DNA of 60,432 nucleotides, taken from the NCBI RefSeq assembly GCF_003124125.1, contig NZ_QCXQ01000003.1, positions 136,895 to 197,326 of the forward strand, given 5' to 3'. The translations under genes and the position numbers were made by a program. Shown piece by piece: positions 1-7,509 of this stretch. Source of the stretch: Levilactobacillus bambusae. Lineage in GTDB: Bacteria > Bacillota > Bacilli > Lactobacillales > Lactobacillaceae. How positions within the stretch are numbered: position 1 is the first letter of the stretch; each line of letters starts with the position of its first letter. Below the pieces are notes generated by a model, which was not told the DNA's origin, searched no databases, and saw only the letters and a program-made list of their open reading frames with translations.

Positions 1-101
1 GTATGGGGGACCTTCCCTTTAATTAACTCACCCATCATCCCATTATCCAATCTATAACTGCCTAATTACCCCAATCTGCTAATTTTAATTTTATTGGTCA
101 A

Positions 102-130
102 TTTACATGACTTATAAACTAGCCTATAAT
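102..130 (+). promoter_or_regulatory. Sigma-A type promoter of the CpdB-like gene
   Basis: TTTACA at 102-107 and TATAAT at 125-130 are separated by exactly 17 bp. Transcription would start near 137. This falls downstream of an in-frame ATG at 107, so it supports the ATG at 173, which is preceded by GGAGGT, as the true start. Confidence 0.75.
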
Positions 131-172
131 TTCAATATAGTTTATAAAATATTAAGATTGGAGGTCAGTCAA

Positions 173-1738
173 ATGAAACTAACAATTCTGTCAACTAGTG
201 ACACCCACGGTTATATTTTTCCAACGAATTACGTTGAAAAGGGAACGACTATGCCCTTTGGCTTAACCCGGGCAGCAACCGTGATTCACCGGGAAAGCCA
301 AACTGACGGCGCCGTATTAACCGTTGATAACGGTGACTTTTTAGAGGGTTCGCCCTTGGCGTACTACGTTGCTAAGGTTGAACCAGAACACGATCCCAAA
401 CGGCTGATGGCCATTTATAATCTGATTCCATACGACGTTGGTGTCCTTGGCAACCATGAATTTAATTACGGGCAAGAATACCTCCAATCTGCCGTTAACG
501 AGGCAAAACGTGATATTTTATGCGCTAATATCTTAGACGAAAACGGCGACACCGAGTACGGTTCACCTTATAAAATTTATGAAAAAGAGGGCATTCGGAT
601 TGGGGTCCTCGGTTTGACCACGCAAGCAGTGTATAAGTGGGAAAAACCGACCAATATTAGCGGGTTACAGTTCGACTCAGTCGTTGCTACCGCCCGACAC
701 TACATCCCCATCATCCGGGAACAGGCTGACGTCGTAGTAGTCTGTTACCACGGTGGGTTCGAACGCGACCTATTGACGGGAAAGCTAACGGACATTCATG
801 CCGGTGAAAACGAGGCTTACACCTTATTGGAACAAATTCCGGGCATTGACGCGCTTGTGACGGGCCACCAACATCGAAAGCTAGCGACCAAAATTTTTGA
901 CGTTCCCGTGACTCAACCCGGGTCCCGGGGCGAAGACGTGGGCAAAATCACGTTAAACTTACAGCGGTTAGCTAACGGCAAGGTGAGCGTCATCAGCTCC
1001 GAAGCTGAACTCATTCCAACGGGTGACGCAACGTTAGATAGCGATATGATGGCAAAATCCCACCGGTTAGACCGTGACGTTGACCATTGGTTAGATCAGC
1101 CGCTCGGCCACATCAACGGTTCCATGACGTTTAATAATGCATTTAAAGCCCGGATCCGTGAAACGCCCTACATTGAATTCGTCCAAAAGGTCCAGATGGC
1201 CTCCGTCGGCGCTGATATCTCGGCGACCGCCCTGTTTAACGACGAAGCCCGGGGATTTGAAAATCCCATTACCATGCGTAATATTATGACAAATTACGTT
1301 TACCCAAATGGGGTTTCCCTACTCGAAATTACCGGAGAGGATTTACGGGACGCTCTCGAACTTACCGCCAACTATTTCATCATTGAAAATGGTCAGTTAG
1401 CGGCCAATCCGGCCTATATTACACCCAAACGCCGTCAGTATAACTACGATATGTACGAAGGGATTGACTACGTCTTAAACATCGCCAATCCCGTTGGTAG
1501 TCGGGTCACTAAGTTAATGTATCACGGCCAACCCGTGACCGATAAGATGCGGTTAAAAATTGCCCTTAATCAATATCGGGCGGTTGGCGGGGGCCACTAC
1601 CCCATGTATAATGCCCAAAAGATCATCAGTGAAAGTTCCGGTACCATGAGCGAACTGATCGCCGATTATCTCCGTGACCATCCCGTCATTGATGCCACCA
1701 CCAACGACAATTTTCACGTCATTAATGAACCAAACTAA
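173..1738 (+). CDS. CpdB/UshA-type 5'-nucleotidase / 2',3'-cyclic-nucleotide phosphodiesterase
   Basis: This 521-residue protein belongs to the metallophosphatase family that dephosphorylates nucleotides or opens 2',3'-cyclic nucleotides. The N-terminal calcineurin-like domain carries the metal-binding motifs DTHG (10-13) and GNHE (93-96), then a YHGG motif and GHQH. The C-terminal 5'-nucleotidase domain carries NQYRAVGGGHYPM, close to the substrate loop of CpdB enzymes. No signal peptide or cell-wall anchor is visible, so a cytoplasmic role in nucleotide salvage is inferred, unlike the exported relatives. The start at 173 is set by GGAGGT and by the promoter at 102-130. The gene is monocistronic, with a terminator directly after it. 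The exact substrate cannot be read from sequence. Confidence 0.85.
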   Translation: MKLTILSTSDTHGYIFPTNYVEKGTTMPFGLTRAATVIHRESQTDGAVLTVDNGDFLEGSPLAYYVAKVEPEHDPKRLMAIYNLIPYDVGVLGNHEFNYGQEYLQSAVNEAKRDILCANILDENGDTEYGSPYKIYEKEGIRIGVLGLTTQAVYKWEKPTNISGLQFDSVVATARHYIPIIREQADVVVVCYHGGFERDLLTGKLTDIHAGENEAYTLLEQIPGIDALVTGHQHRKLATKIFDVPVTQPGSRGEDVGKITLNLQRLANGKVSVISSEAELIPTGDATLDSDMMAKSHRLDRDVDHWLDQPLGHINGSMTFNNAFKARIRETPYIEFVQKVQMASVGADISATALFNDEARGFENPITMRNIMTNYVYPNGVSLLEITGEDLRDALELTANYFIIENGQLAANPAYITPKRRQYNYDMYEGIDYVLNIANPVGSRVTKLMYHGQPVTDKMRLKIALNQYRAVGGGHYPMYNAQKIISESSGTMSELIADYLRDHPVIDATTNDNFHVINEPN

Positions 1739-1750
1739 TAACCATTATAA

Positions 1751-1786
1751 GCTCAGCCCCGCGTGTACGAGGCTGAGCCTTTTTTG
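1751..1786 (+). terminator. Rho-independent terminator of the CpdB-like gene
   Basis: GCTCAGCC (1751-1758) pairs with GGCTGAGC (1771-1778), followed by CTTTTTT. It lies 12 bp after the stop codon. Confidence 0.9.
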
Positions 1787-1793
1787 TAAAACT

Positions 1794-1819
1794 GGGACAT
1801 CAGATGTTTAGACCATGCC
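1794..1819 (-). repeat. Fragment of a dispersed intergenic repeat (right-end module)
   Basis: Read on the minus strand this 26-bp stretch matches the right ends of the elements at 26121-26307 and 35942-36148 (GGCATGG..TAAAC..ATGTCCC), with one difference from the 26-kb copy. It abuts the tandem repeat that follows. Confidence 0.7.
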
Positions 1820-2117
1820 AAAGACCGGCATACTGCTTTAGCCTTGTTGCTGAAACGCGCAAGTCTCAACAGATTTCTGCGGTTAACTACGAAAAAAGCT
1901 TATCCAACCAAGAACTGGTTGAATAAGCTCAACGAAATTGGCTTCTTTGCCGAATGGCATTCAGCAAGTCAGATTCCTCCGCCTAACAAAATCCCCGAAT
2001 ACATGCCAAAGACCGGCATACTTCTTTGGCCTCGTTGCCGAAACGCGCAAGTCTCAACAGATTTCTGCGGCTAACTACGAAAAAAGCCCATCCAACCAAG
2101 GACCGGTTGAATAAGCT
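1814..2117. repeat. Two direct copies of a 116-bp repeat between convergent genes
   Basis: Copies lie at 1814-1929 and 2002-2117, nearly identical and 188 bp apart start to start. Each begins with a hairpin (ATGCC..GGCAT), contains GCGCAAGTCTCAAC, and ends in a longer hairpin (AAGC..ATCCAACC / GGTTGAATAAGCT). On the minus strand the end hairpin is followed by T6, so each copy brings a terminator for the RNase Y gene, which ends at 2162. GCGCAAGTCTCAAC recurs once more inverted at 2147-2160. An apparent reading frame across this stretch is not convincing. No transposase is present. Confidence 0.8.
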
Positions 2118-2121
2118 TTTT
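2080..2121 (-). terminator. Terminator of the RNase Y gene (within repeat copy 2)
   Basis: On the minus strand AAAAGCTTATTCAACC pairs imperfectly (G-T wobbles) with GGTTGGATGGGCTTTT, followed by a T run. A better-paired version sits at 1891-1930 in repeat copy 1 and could act as a back-up. Confidence 0.6.
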
Positions 2122-2161
2122 TCTAGGTTAGTCCTCAAAATCTCCCGTTGAGACTTGCGCT

Positions 2162-3757
2162 CTATCCCGCCTTTTTCTTCTTCTTTTTCTTCTTCGGGTG
2201 ATCATCCCCGACGTATTCGTCCGCTTCGAAGGTTCTTAAGGCGGTTACCTTAATTTTACCTGGGTAGGTTAAGTCGTGTTCCACTTGGTTCGCTACCTCG
2301 TTTGATAGGGTCGCCGTGGCCTCATCGTCTAGTTCATTTGGCTTAACGATGATGCGGATTTCACGGCCGGCTTGGATGGCGTAACTATCGGAAACTCCAT
2401 CGTGTGACCGGGCGATATTTTCTAAGGCGTGCAGCCGGTTAATGTATTCTTCAACCGATTCACTCCGGGCACCTGGTCGACCCCCAGAGATCGAATCTGC
2501 CGTAGCGACTAACACGGAAATTGGGTTCGTTTTTTCAACGTCTCCGTGACTCGCCTCAATCGCGTTGACAACTAACGGATCTTCACCGTATTTCTCGGCA
2601 ATCTCCGTCCCGATTTCCACGTGCGTTCCGTCAACTTCATGATCTAACGCCTTACCAATATCATGTAATAACCCAGCTCGCTTAGCCAGCCGCACGTCAA
2701 TACCAAGTTCCTGGGCCATTAATCCCGCCAATTCAGCGACTTCAATGGAGTGCAGCAACATGTTTTGTCCGTAACTCGTCCGGTACTTTAACCGACCGAT
2801 CGTCTTCATGAGGTCGGGATGAACCCATCCCACGTGCAGTCGGCTCGCAACCGTTTCACCGGTTTCTCGGAGGCCCTTCATGACTTCTTTTTCGGCAGCC
2901 GCAACCTGGGCTTGAATGGCGCTCACAGAAACCCGACGACCGGCAATCAAGTTTTCCACTGCCGTTCTGGCCACTTCCCGCCGAATGGGATCGTGAGTAC
3001 TGATGTAGAGGGTTAACTTATCATCCGGTTCAAACAGTAAGTCCGTTCCAGTTAAGGTTTCCAGCAGCCGAATATGCTGGCCCTCCCGACCGATAATTTT
3101 ACTTCTAACTTCACCGTTTGGGACGGTAATCGTGTGCTCAATGTGGATTTTTGGGAGGTCTTCTGGGCCCCGTTGAATGGCATCAACGATCAGATCCTTG
3201 GCGCGTCGTTCATTAATGGCCGTGGCAATCTCCGTGAGTTCCCTGACCTGAATATCCCGTTCCCCAGCTAATTCCCGCTGGGTTTCAATTATAACGTGTT
3301 GTCCCGCTTCGTCGTGCGTAATCCCCGCTTGGGTTTCCAGCACTTCGCTCCGTTTTTGAATCAGATCGTTTGCTTGGTGCCGCCGTTCCTTGACGCCCTC
3401 ATTGATCTCTCGATTTTCAGCTCGACGCTGCCGTAAATCTTGGTCGTGGTCGTCCAATCGCTGCTGAGTTTGTTTCATTGCTTCTTCCCGCTGATCAATT
3501 CGGTGTTGCCGAAGGTTAAGATCAGTGTGCTGTTCATCTAACTCGTCTGTCATCGATTGTTGGTAGGTATCGGTTTCTGCTCGATTTTCGTTTTGGATGC
3601 GGGCCACGTCTTGTTGTGTGAGTTGGTCTTTTTCGGCTGTAATTGCTGCCGCTTTTTCACGGGCATTCGCTAGGTCGCGCTGGTGCTGCTTTTCGCGCAC
3701 TAAACCGCCACCTAACAAGCCCACCGCGAGCATAATGACAGCCACTCCTATCATCAT
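2162..3757 (-). CDS. rny: Ribonuclease Y
   Basis: RNase Y is the membrane-anchored endoribonuclease that starts decay of many Firmicutes mRNAs. The 531-residue protein shows the expected order: one N-terminal membrane helix (about 1-20), a long charged coiled coil (about 25-175), a KH domain with GREG..IR, and an HD domain with GLLHDIGKA. The C-terminus ends in a run of eight lysines before Ala-Gly, a variable basic tail. AAGGAGA at 3769-3775 serves the start. A TTG at 3760 and two ATGs (3757, 3754) are in frame and close together; 3757 is chosen, but TTG has slightly better spacing. The gene is convergent with the CpdB-like gene. Length fits the family (about 520). Confidence 0.95.
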   Translation of the reverse strand: MMIGVAVIMLAVGLLGGGLVREKQHQRDLANAREKAAAITAEKDQLTQQDVARIQNENRAETDTYQQSMTDELDEQHTDLNLRQHRIDQREEAMKQTQQRLDDHDQDLRQRRAENREINEGVKERRHQANDLIQKRSEVLETQAGITHDEAGQHVIIETQRELAGERDIQVRELTEIATAINERRAKDLIVDAIQRGPEDLPKIHIEHTITVPNGEVRSKIIGREGQHIRLLETLTGTDLLFEPDDKLTLYISTHDPIRREVARTAVENLIAGRRVSVSAIQAQVAAAEKEVMKGLRETGETVASRLHVGWVHPDLMKTIGRLKYRTSYGQNMLLHSIEVAELAGLMAQELGIDVRLAKRAGLLHDIGKALDHEVDGTHVEIGTEIAEKYGEDPLVVNAIEASHGDVEKTNPISVLVATADSISGGRPGARSESVEEYINRLHALENIARSHDGVSDSYAIQAGREIRIIVKPNELDDEATATLSNEVANQVEHDLTYPGKIKVTALRTFEADEYVGDDHPKKKKKKKKAG

Positions 3758-3827
3758 CAAAATGTGGTTCTCCTTAAATTATAAATTATCGCAAATTAAA
3801 CCTAATTCGCCATATAACCATTATACG

Positions 3828-4460
3828 CTAATTTGTCCCGTTCTTCACCAATGTATCCAGAAGCTCGTCTAAGACCCGCTGATTGGTGGTCCAATTAACT
3901 TTAGAATCACCACCTCCCGCTAGTTGACGCTGAGTTTCGGGCATCACTTCTAAATGAAATTGAAGGCCAACTGCATTTTTAAACTTAAATCCCTGACAAT
4001 GGTCCAGGGCAGAATTAAAGAGTCGTTGGGCCCGGGGCATCACGATTCGGTCATGGGGCTCCTGAAAGACCGTCATTAGATCAGGAAGCTTGACGGTATC
4101 AGCCCGGGTGGCGTTGACGAGCTGCCAGCCCGCTGTCTGATGGGCCATGGACGTAATGGTGCCACCTAAGGCCGACGCTAGCTGTTGAGCGCCTATCCCA
4201 ATTCCGAATTGGGGAATGTTGAACGCGGATAACCGTCGCATAAGTTCCCGTTCAACAGCAAACCATGCCGTTTTCTTGAATTTCAGCAGCTCACCCCCGC
4301 CAAGGCTAATTAATAGGTTTACCCGGTGCGGCTGAATCGTTTGAACGCCATCACTGTCGGTTGGCCGGTGAAGGACCAACTCATGGTGGTGTTTATCCGC
4401 CCATTCCTGAATGAATCCCAGAGAATCATCTTCAGAATGTAAAATCACGTCAATCTTCAT
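3828..4460 (-). CDS. Class I glutamine amidotransferase-like protein lacking the catalytic cysteine
   Basis: The 210-residue protein has the class I GATase fold signature: a nucleophile-elbow segment PQFGIGIGAQQLASALGG followed by a late QFHLE matching the His-Glu of the triad. In active relatives the elbow reads G-I-C-x-G-x-Q; here the cysteine position is glycine, and the usual QFHPE has leucine for proline. Hydrolysis of glutamine is therefore not expected, so this may be a pseudo-enzyme or a binding protein. ATG 4460 is preceded by AAGGGGGTG. A promoter (4483-4510) points to it, and it is divergent from an XRE regulator, which may control it. Function is unknown. Confidence 0.65.
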   Translation of the reverse strand: MKIDVILHSEDDSLGFIQEWADKHHHELVLHRPTDSDGVQTIQPHRVNLLISLGGGELLKFKKTAWFAVERELMRRLSAFNIPQFGIGIGAQQLASALGGTITSMAHQTAGWQLVNATRADTVKLPDLMTVFQEPHDRIVMPRAQRLFNSALDHCQGFKFKNAVGLQFHLEVMPETQRQLAGGGDSKVNWTTNQRVLDELLDTLVKNGTN

Positions 4461-4482
4461 GTTTGGCACCCCCTTTGCCTTC

Positions 4483-4510
4483 ATGATACGGGCTGACAAC
4501 CACGTGTCAA
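4483..4510 (-). promoter_or_regulatory. Promoter of the GATase-like gene
   Basis: On the minus strand TTGACA (4505-4510) and TATCAT (4483-4488) are 16 bp apart. They lie just upstream of the ATG at 4460. Confidence 0.7.
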
Positions 4511-4531
4511 CCAGGTCGACTTCCACGAAGT

Positions 4532-4543
4532 TTCCCGCGGGAA
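4532..4543. promoter_or_regulatory. Perfect 12-bp palindrome between divergent genes (operator candidate)
   Basis: TTCCCGCGGGAA is a perfect palindrome between the minus-strand promoter at 4483-4510 and the plus-strand -10 box at 4571-4576. Its half site TTTCCC recurs at 4547-4552. The adjacent XRE protein is the obvious candidate ligand, by inference only. Confidence 0.4.
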
Positions 4544-4570
4544 TCCTTTCCCATCAAGGCTGAGTTGGGC

Positions 4571-4576
4571 TATAAT
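4571..4576 (+). promoter_or_regulatory. -10 box of the XRE regulator gene
   Basis: TATAAT at 4571-4576 lies 38 bp before the ATG at 4615. A recognisable -35 box is missing (TTTCCC is the best match), as expected for a regulated or weak promoter. Confidence 0.5.
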
Positions 4577-4614
4577 GAAAGCAGAATTAAAATTTGTTGA
4601 AACGGGGGACCAAG

Positions 4615-5025
4615 ATGTTTCCAGAACGCCTTCGAGCTTTACGTCGCGGCCAACACATTACACTTGAACAACTGGCAAACGCACTCAATGCGCAAACCGA
4701 CGGAGATCAGCACGCGAACACCGCCTCCCAGATTGGCAACTGGGAACGTGGCATCCGGACCCCGTCCTACATTGAGGTTCGTAAACTTGCCGAATACTTT
4801 GATGTCACGTTAGACTACCTGACGGGCAAGGCCGAACGTGATGAATACGACCTCGGAAAGCTCTTCCTATCGGGAAAGCAGTTGAGCTTTAACCGGGTCA
4901 TCCTTAGCGGTGAAGACCGGTACGAAATTTACCAGCTCATTGATGGCTACCTACACGGTAAAGAAACCCGCGGTCAAACCGATCCGGGTGATCAAAACGA
5001 ACAGTTAGACCTGCACTTTGATTAA
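4615..5025 (+). CDS. XRE-family transcriptional regulator
   Basis: The 136-residue protein starts with an XRE/Cro-CI helix-turn-helix (about 3-75) in which the recognition part reads ASQIGNWERGIRTPS and is followed by LAEYFDVTLDYLTG, both typical. A short polar insertion (about 24-35) lies before the recognition helix. The C-terminal half has no domain I recognise and is probably for dimerisation. ATG 4615 has GGGGGA upstream. The gene is divergent from the GATase-like gene and is followed, 63 bp later, by the methyltransferase-like gene, possibly co-transcribed. Targets are unknown, though the palindrome at 4532-4543 is a candidate site. Confidence 0.85.
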   Translation: MFPERLRALRRGQHITLEQLANALNAQTDGDQHANTASQIGNWERGIRTPSYIEVRKLAEYFDVTLDYLTGKAERDEYDLGKLFLSGKQLSFNRVILSGEDRYEIYQLIDGYLHGKETRGQTDPGDQNEQLDLHFD

Positions 5026-5088
5026 CCCTAGGAGTCTGTTAGGCGGTGACCCGTCAAGCCAGGCTTCTTTTTAGTCTAGGAGGACCAT

Positions 5089-5940
5089 ATGAATCCCAAA
5101 AAATTAAAGAAACTCAAAAAACAGGTCCAAAAGCACCCCGCTTCCCGGGCTGAACCTTACATCACTCGGATGCAGCGGTACCGAAATCGGTTTGCCCAGA
5201 TTCCGGAAATTCAAGTCCTCGTTAATAACGTATTATTAGCCGATGAGTTACTCACCAAGGGACGACTCCCTCAGGACCTTCCCGTACTTGAACTTCCCGA
5301 CAACATTCAGGACATCCTTTTTCAAAATATTAACGCGCGCTTTGCCCCCCATGATCCTAAGGGCGATCAGCTGTGGAACGAGCTATCGGATGCGCTGCCG
5401 AAGTTAGATCAGGACCTGCGGAATTTCCGGGATTACTTGGAGGACCGTTACGGGATGTGGGCCTACATTTCAGCGCCCTTTGCGGCCGATTTAGCACAGT
5501 ACATCGATGGTAAAAAGACCCTCGAGGTGATGGCCGGTAACGGGTACATCTCTAAGGGGCTTCGAGATCATGATCAGCTTGTCTACGCCACGGACAGCAA
5601 GGACTGGACGAAGGAAAACGAGACCGGCAAACACCCAGTCACAGAAATCGAACGGCTCAGCGCCTTAGACGCCTGGCAAAAGTATGGGAACGAGGTCGAC
5701 GTTGTGATTATGAGTTGGTCGCCAGACGGTCTACCCGTTGACTGGGAACTGCTGCAAGCCATCCGTCGTTCCGAGCATCACGTTGACTTTATTGTCATCG
5801 GTGAGATGAACGGCGCCACAGATTCAAAGGTATTCTGGGACAACCTCCAGCTGACGGGAACGGACGAGTCCCTTGAGCTGCTTAACCGACACCACAAAGT
5901 GTTTGACCTTATTCAGGATCACACCTTTTTAGTACGATAA
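5089..5940 (+). CDS. SAM-dependent methyltransferase-like protein
   Basis: The 283-residue protein has a basic N-terminus, a helical region, then a Rossmann-type core: LEVMAGNGYISKGL (about 145-158) matches the SAM-binding glycine motif, ATDSKDW supplies an acidic residue after strand 2, and VVIMSWSPDG sits where motif IV lies. This supports a class I methyltransferase fold, but I cannot name a substrate. The start has an excellent AGGAGG six bases upstream. It follows the XRE gene in the same direction. Lactobacilli commonly carry such proteins annotated only as hypothetical or SAM-dependent methyltransferase. Confidence 0.65.
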   Translation: MNPKKLKKLKKQVQKHPASRAEPYITRMQRYRNRFAQIPEIQVLVNNVLLADELLTKGRLPQDLPVLELPDNIQDILFQNINARFAPHDPKGDQLWNELSDALPKLDQDLRNFRDYLEDRYGMWAYISAPFAADLAQYIDGKKTLEVMAGNGYISKGLRDHDQLVYATDSKDWTKENETGKHPVTEIERLSALDAWQKYGNEVDVVIMSWSPDGLPVDWELLQAIRRSEHHVDFIVIGEMNGATDSKVFWDNLQLTGTDESLELLNRHHKVFDLIQDHTFLVR

Positions 5941-6060
5941 GAAGAAACAGGGTGTGGAATCACTCGGTAGATCTGGAGGAATAACCGAAGAGATCTGAGT
6001 GATGGAACCCGACTAGGGTGTGGAGCATTTCGGGAACTTCCGAGAATTAACGGAGAAATA
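5941..6060. repeat. Structured intergenic sequence with repeated GGGTGTGGA motif
   Basis: The non-coding stretch begins with a nested inverted repeat: GGGT (5950-5953), ATCACTC (5959-5965) and AGATCT (5969-5974) pair with AGATCT (5991-5996), GAGTGAT (5997-6003) and ACCC (6007-6010). The motif AGGGTGTGGA occurs at 5949 and again at 6015, and ATAACCGAAG/TTAACGGAG follows each, so this looks like two variants of one module. It is followed by a strong terminator. A 3' UTR element or small RNA is possible. Confidence 0.5.
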
Positions 6061-6093
6061 AAAAAAGCCAGCCCATTACGGGTTGGCTTTTTT
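6061..6093. terminator. Bidirectional Rho-independent terminator
   Basis: AAAAAAGCCAGCCC (6061-6074) pairs with GGGTTGGCTTTTTT (6080-6093). It has A and T runs on both sides, serving the methyltransferase-like gene on the plus strand and the 6292-7286 gene pair on the minus strand. Confidence 0.85.
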
Positions 6094-6291
6094 CAGACGT
6101 ATTCAATTGAACAGATTCAGGGAATCCACATTCCCCATTCATCGGGCACGCCACATCCGGTGGTGAAACCTTGTGCCCCGTCTATCAAAATTCGCCTAGC
6201 CAGTAGGACTGGACATTCCTGTTACCAAGAATGCGCGAAATCTCGACTCATCGCATGAGACTAATATACGCTCATGCGATTCAATTTTCAA
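6094..6291. other. Gene-free stretch rich in small inverted repeats
   Basis: No reading frame is convincing. Several hairpins are visible: GGGAAT/ATTCCC near 6120-6135, GGGCAC/GTGCCC near 6146-6181, CCAGT/ACTGG near 6200-6212, and a perfect 10-bp pair ATCGCATGAG (6250-6259) / CTCATGCGAT (6271-6280). On the minus strand these would form the 3' UTR of the gene ending at 6292. Confidence 0.4.
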
Positions 6292-6861
6292 TTACTTTTT
6301 GGTCGTTTTACTAGCGGTTTTCTTAGTTGTTCTTTTGGTCGTTTTCTTTGCGGGCTTTTTTGCTGGCGCTGGCTTTGATTCAGGTTCAGACTCCTCAACG
6401 TTATCCGGCGCATTTTTGAGGATTTCCACTTGTGATAGCAGCCAATCATCCATCTTGACCTTGGCCGAATCAAAGTCATCGACGTAGGCGTCCGCTGAAC
6501 AGACTTCGTCAATCCGAAAGCTGGAGACGTTAATCTTCGGGTCTTGGACCATGATATAAATCATGAGTTCCCGTTCTTCTTCGCCGACGGTAATTTTGCT
6601 GATGACGTTAGGTTCAGCCATTGGCAGGTTAATGACGTTCGTTTCAACCCGAAATGACCCTTCCGTCCCCTCAATTTTTAGTTCGCCCTGGGCGAGGTGC
6701 CCCTCTAAAACCTCATCACGCACAAAGGTGTAGAGGGAGTTCATTCCGGCAACGGGGTCATCAAGAAAGGTTGCCAAACTTAAGGACTTCGTCTGCTTTT
6801 TAAATTGATCGGCGTTAATTTCATCCAAAAACGTTTGTACAGTCAGTTTCATTCGTTTCAT
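6292..6861 (-). CDS. Hypothetical protein with histone-H1-like Lys/Thr/Ala tail
   Basis: I do not recognise the globular part (about 1-145), which is acidic and soluble, without membrane segments. The last 33 residues are a low-complexity basic tail of KKPAKKTTKR-like units, similar in composition to histone H1 or bacterial HU/RNA-binding tails. The gene overlaps the upstream membrane-protein gene by 4 bp (ATGA), so the two are translationally coupled and probably work together. Two ATGs (residues 1 and 4) are possible starts. A nucleic-acid or wall-teichoic-acid binding role for the tail is only a guess from charge. Confidence 0.6.
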   Translation of the reverse strand: MKRMKLTVQTFLDEINADQFKKQTKSLSLATFLDDPVAGMNSLYTFVRDEVLEGHLAQGELKIEGTEGSFRVETNVINLPMAEPNVISKITVGEEERELMIYIMVQDPKINVSSFRIDEVCSADAYVDDFDSAKVKMDDWLLSQVEILKNAPDNVEESEPESKPAPAKKPAKKTTKRTTKKTASKTTKK

Positions 6862-7286
6862 CTCATTTCTTTATGTCCATAACGATCCATATCCCGTTTT
6901 AAGCGCCGCTCATTCCTTAGCCGAATAGCCAGCACGAGCCAATACAGGTTGACGAGCAAGGCAAATACTGAGGCCAGGGTTAGAATCCCATTAATAAAGA
7001 ATCCAGCGGTTCCCTGTGTCCATAGGGTCACGATTCCCCCCGCTAGGCCAACGGAATACATGACCATGACGATTCCTAAGACGTAGTAGGCTGGCCCAAA
7101 ACCGAGTGCTGCCGCCAAAAAAGGAACGAGGTACAGCACGACGACGATGGCTGAAGACGCCAATAGTTCGCTTGATAGCCCGTTTCGTTCAACGACTCCG
7201 GCAATTGGCAGGGACATGATGAGGTTAATTCCTAAAAATAGGACCAGTGAGACCAAGGCCCATTTCAATACTGGACGTTCTTTCAC
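6858..7286 (-). CDS. Small membrane protein, four predicted helices
   Basis: The 142-residue protein has hydrophobic segments at about 8-30, 42-65, 70-90 and 98-122, followed by a highly charged C-terminus (RLRNERRLKRDMDRYGHKEMR) that should face the cytoplasm. No family is recognised. Its stop overlaps the start of the following lysine-tailed protein by 4 bp. The start has GGGGG upstream (plus-strand ccccc near 7293-7297). The pair is flanked by a stress-protein gene transcribed away from it. Confidence 0.6.
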   Translation of the reverse strand: MKERPVLKWALVSLVLFLGINLIMSLPIAGVVERNGLSSELLASSAIVVVLYLVPFLAAALGFGPAYYVLGIVMVMYSVGLAGGIVTLWTQGTAGFFINGILTLASVFALLVNLYWLVLAIRLRNERRLKRDMDRYGHKEMR

Positions 7287-7509
7287 GTTTTTACCCCCTA
7301 AACTAGTCGTTCTTGCTTCATTTTATCGTACATCAGCGACTTGTCCATATGTTTCTGACCATTTCAGTTAAAGTTTTATCTGGCAAGTGCATGGGACCGG
7401 GCTTTGAAAATTTTTCAAGTCATCTCATGGATAAAAAGGCTTACATTTTGTATAATGAATGATATAGTTAAGGTATAGTAAATCATCCAATGTGAGGGGT
7501 GTCATCATT

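Noticed and set aside
107-172. In-frame upstream ATG extending the CpdB-like protein by 22 residues
   Set aside because: It lies before the predicted transcription start and has no ribosome binding site; GGAGGT precedes ATG 173.
1844-2074. Open frame of 76 codons on the plus strand
   Set aside because: It runs through the tandem terminator-bearing repeat, has no ribosome binding site and no protein-like composition.
1814-2117. CRISPR-like array
   Set aside because: Only two units of 116 bp, too long and too few, with no cas genes nearby.
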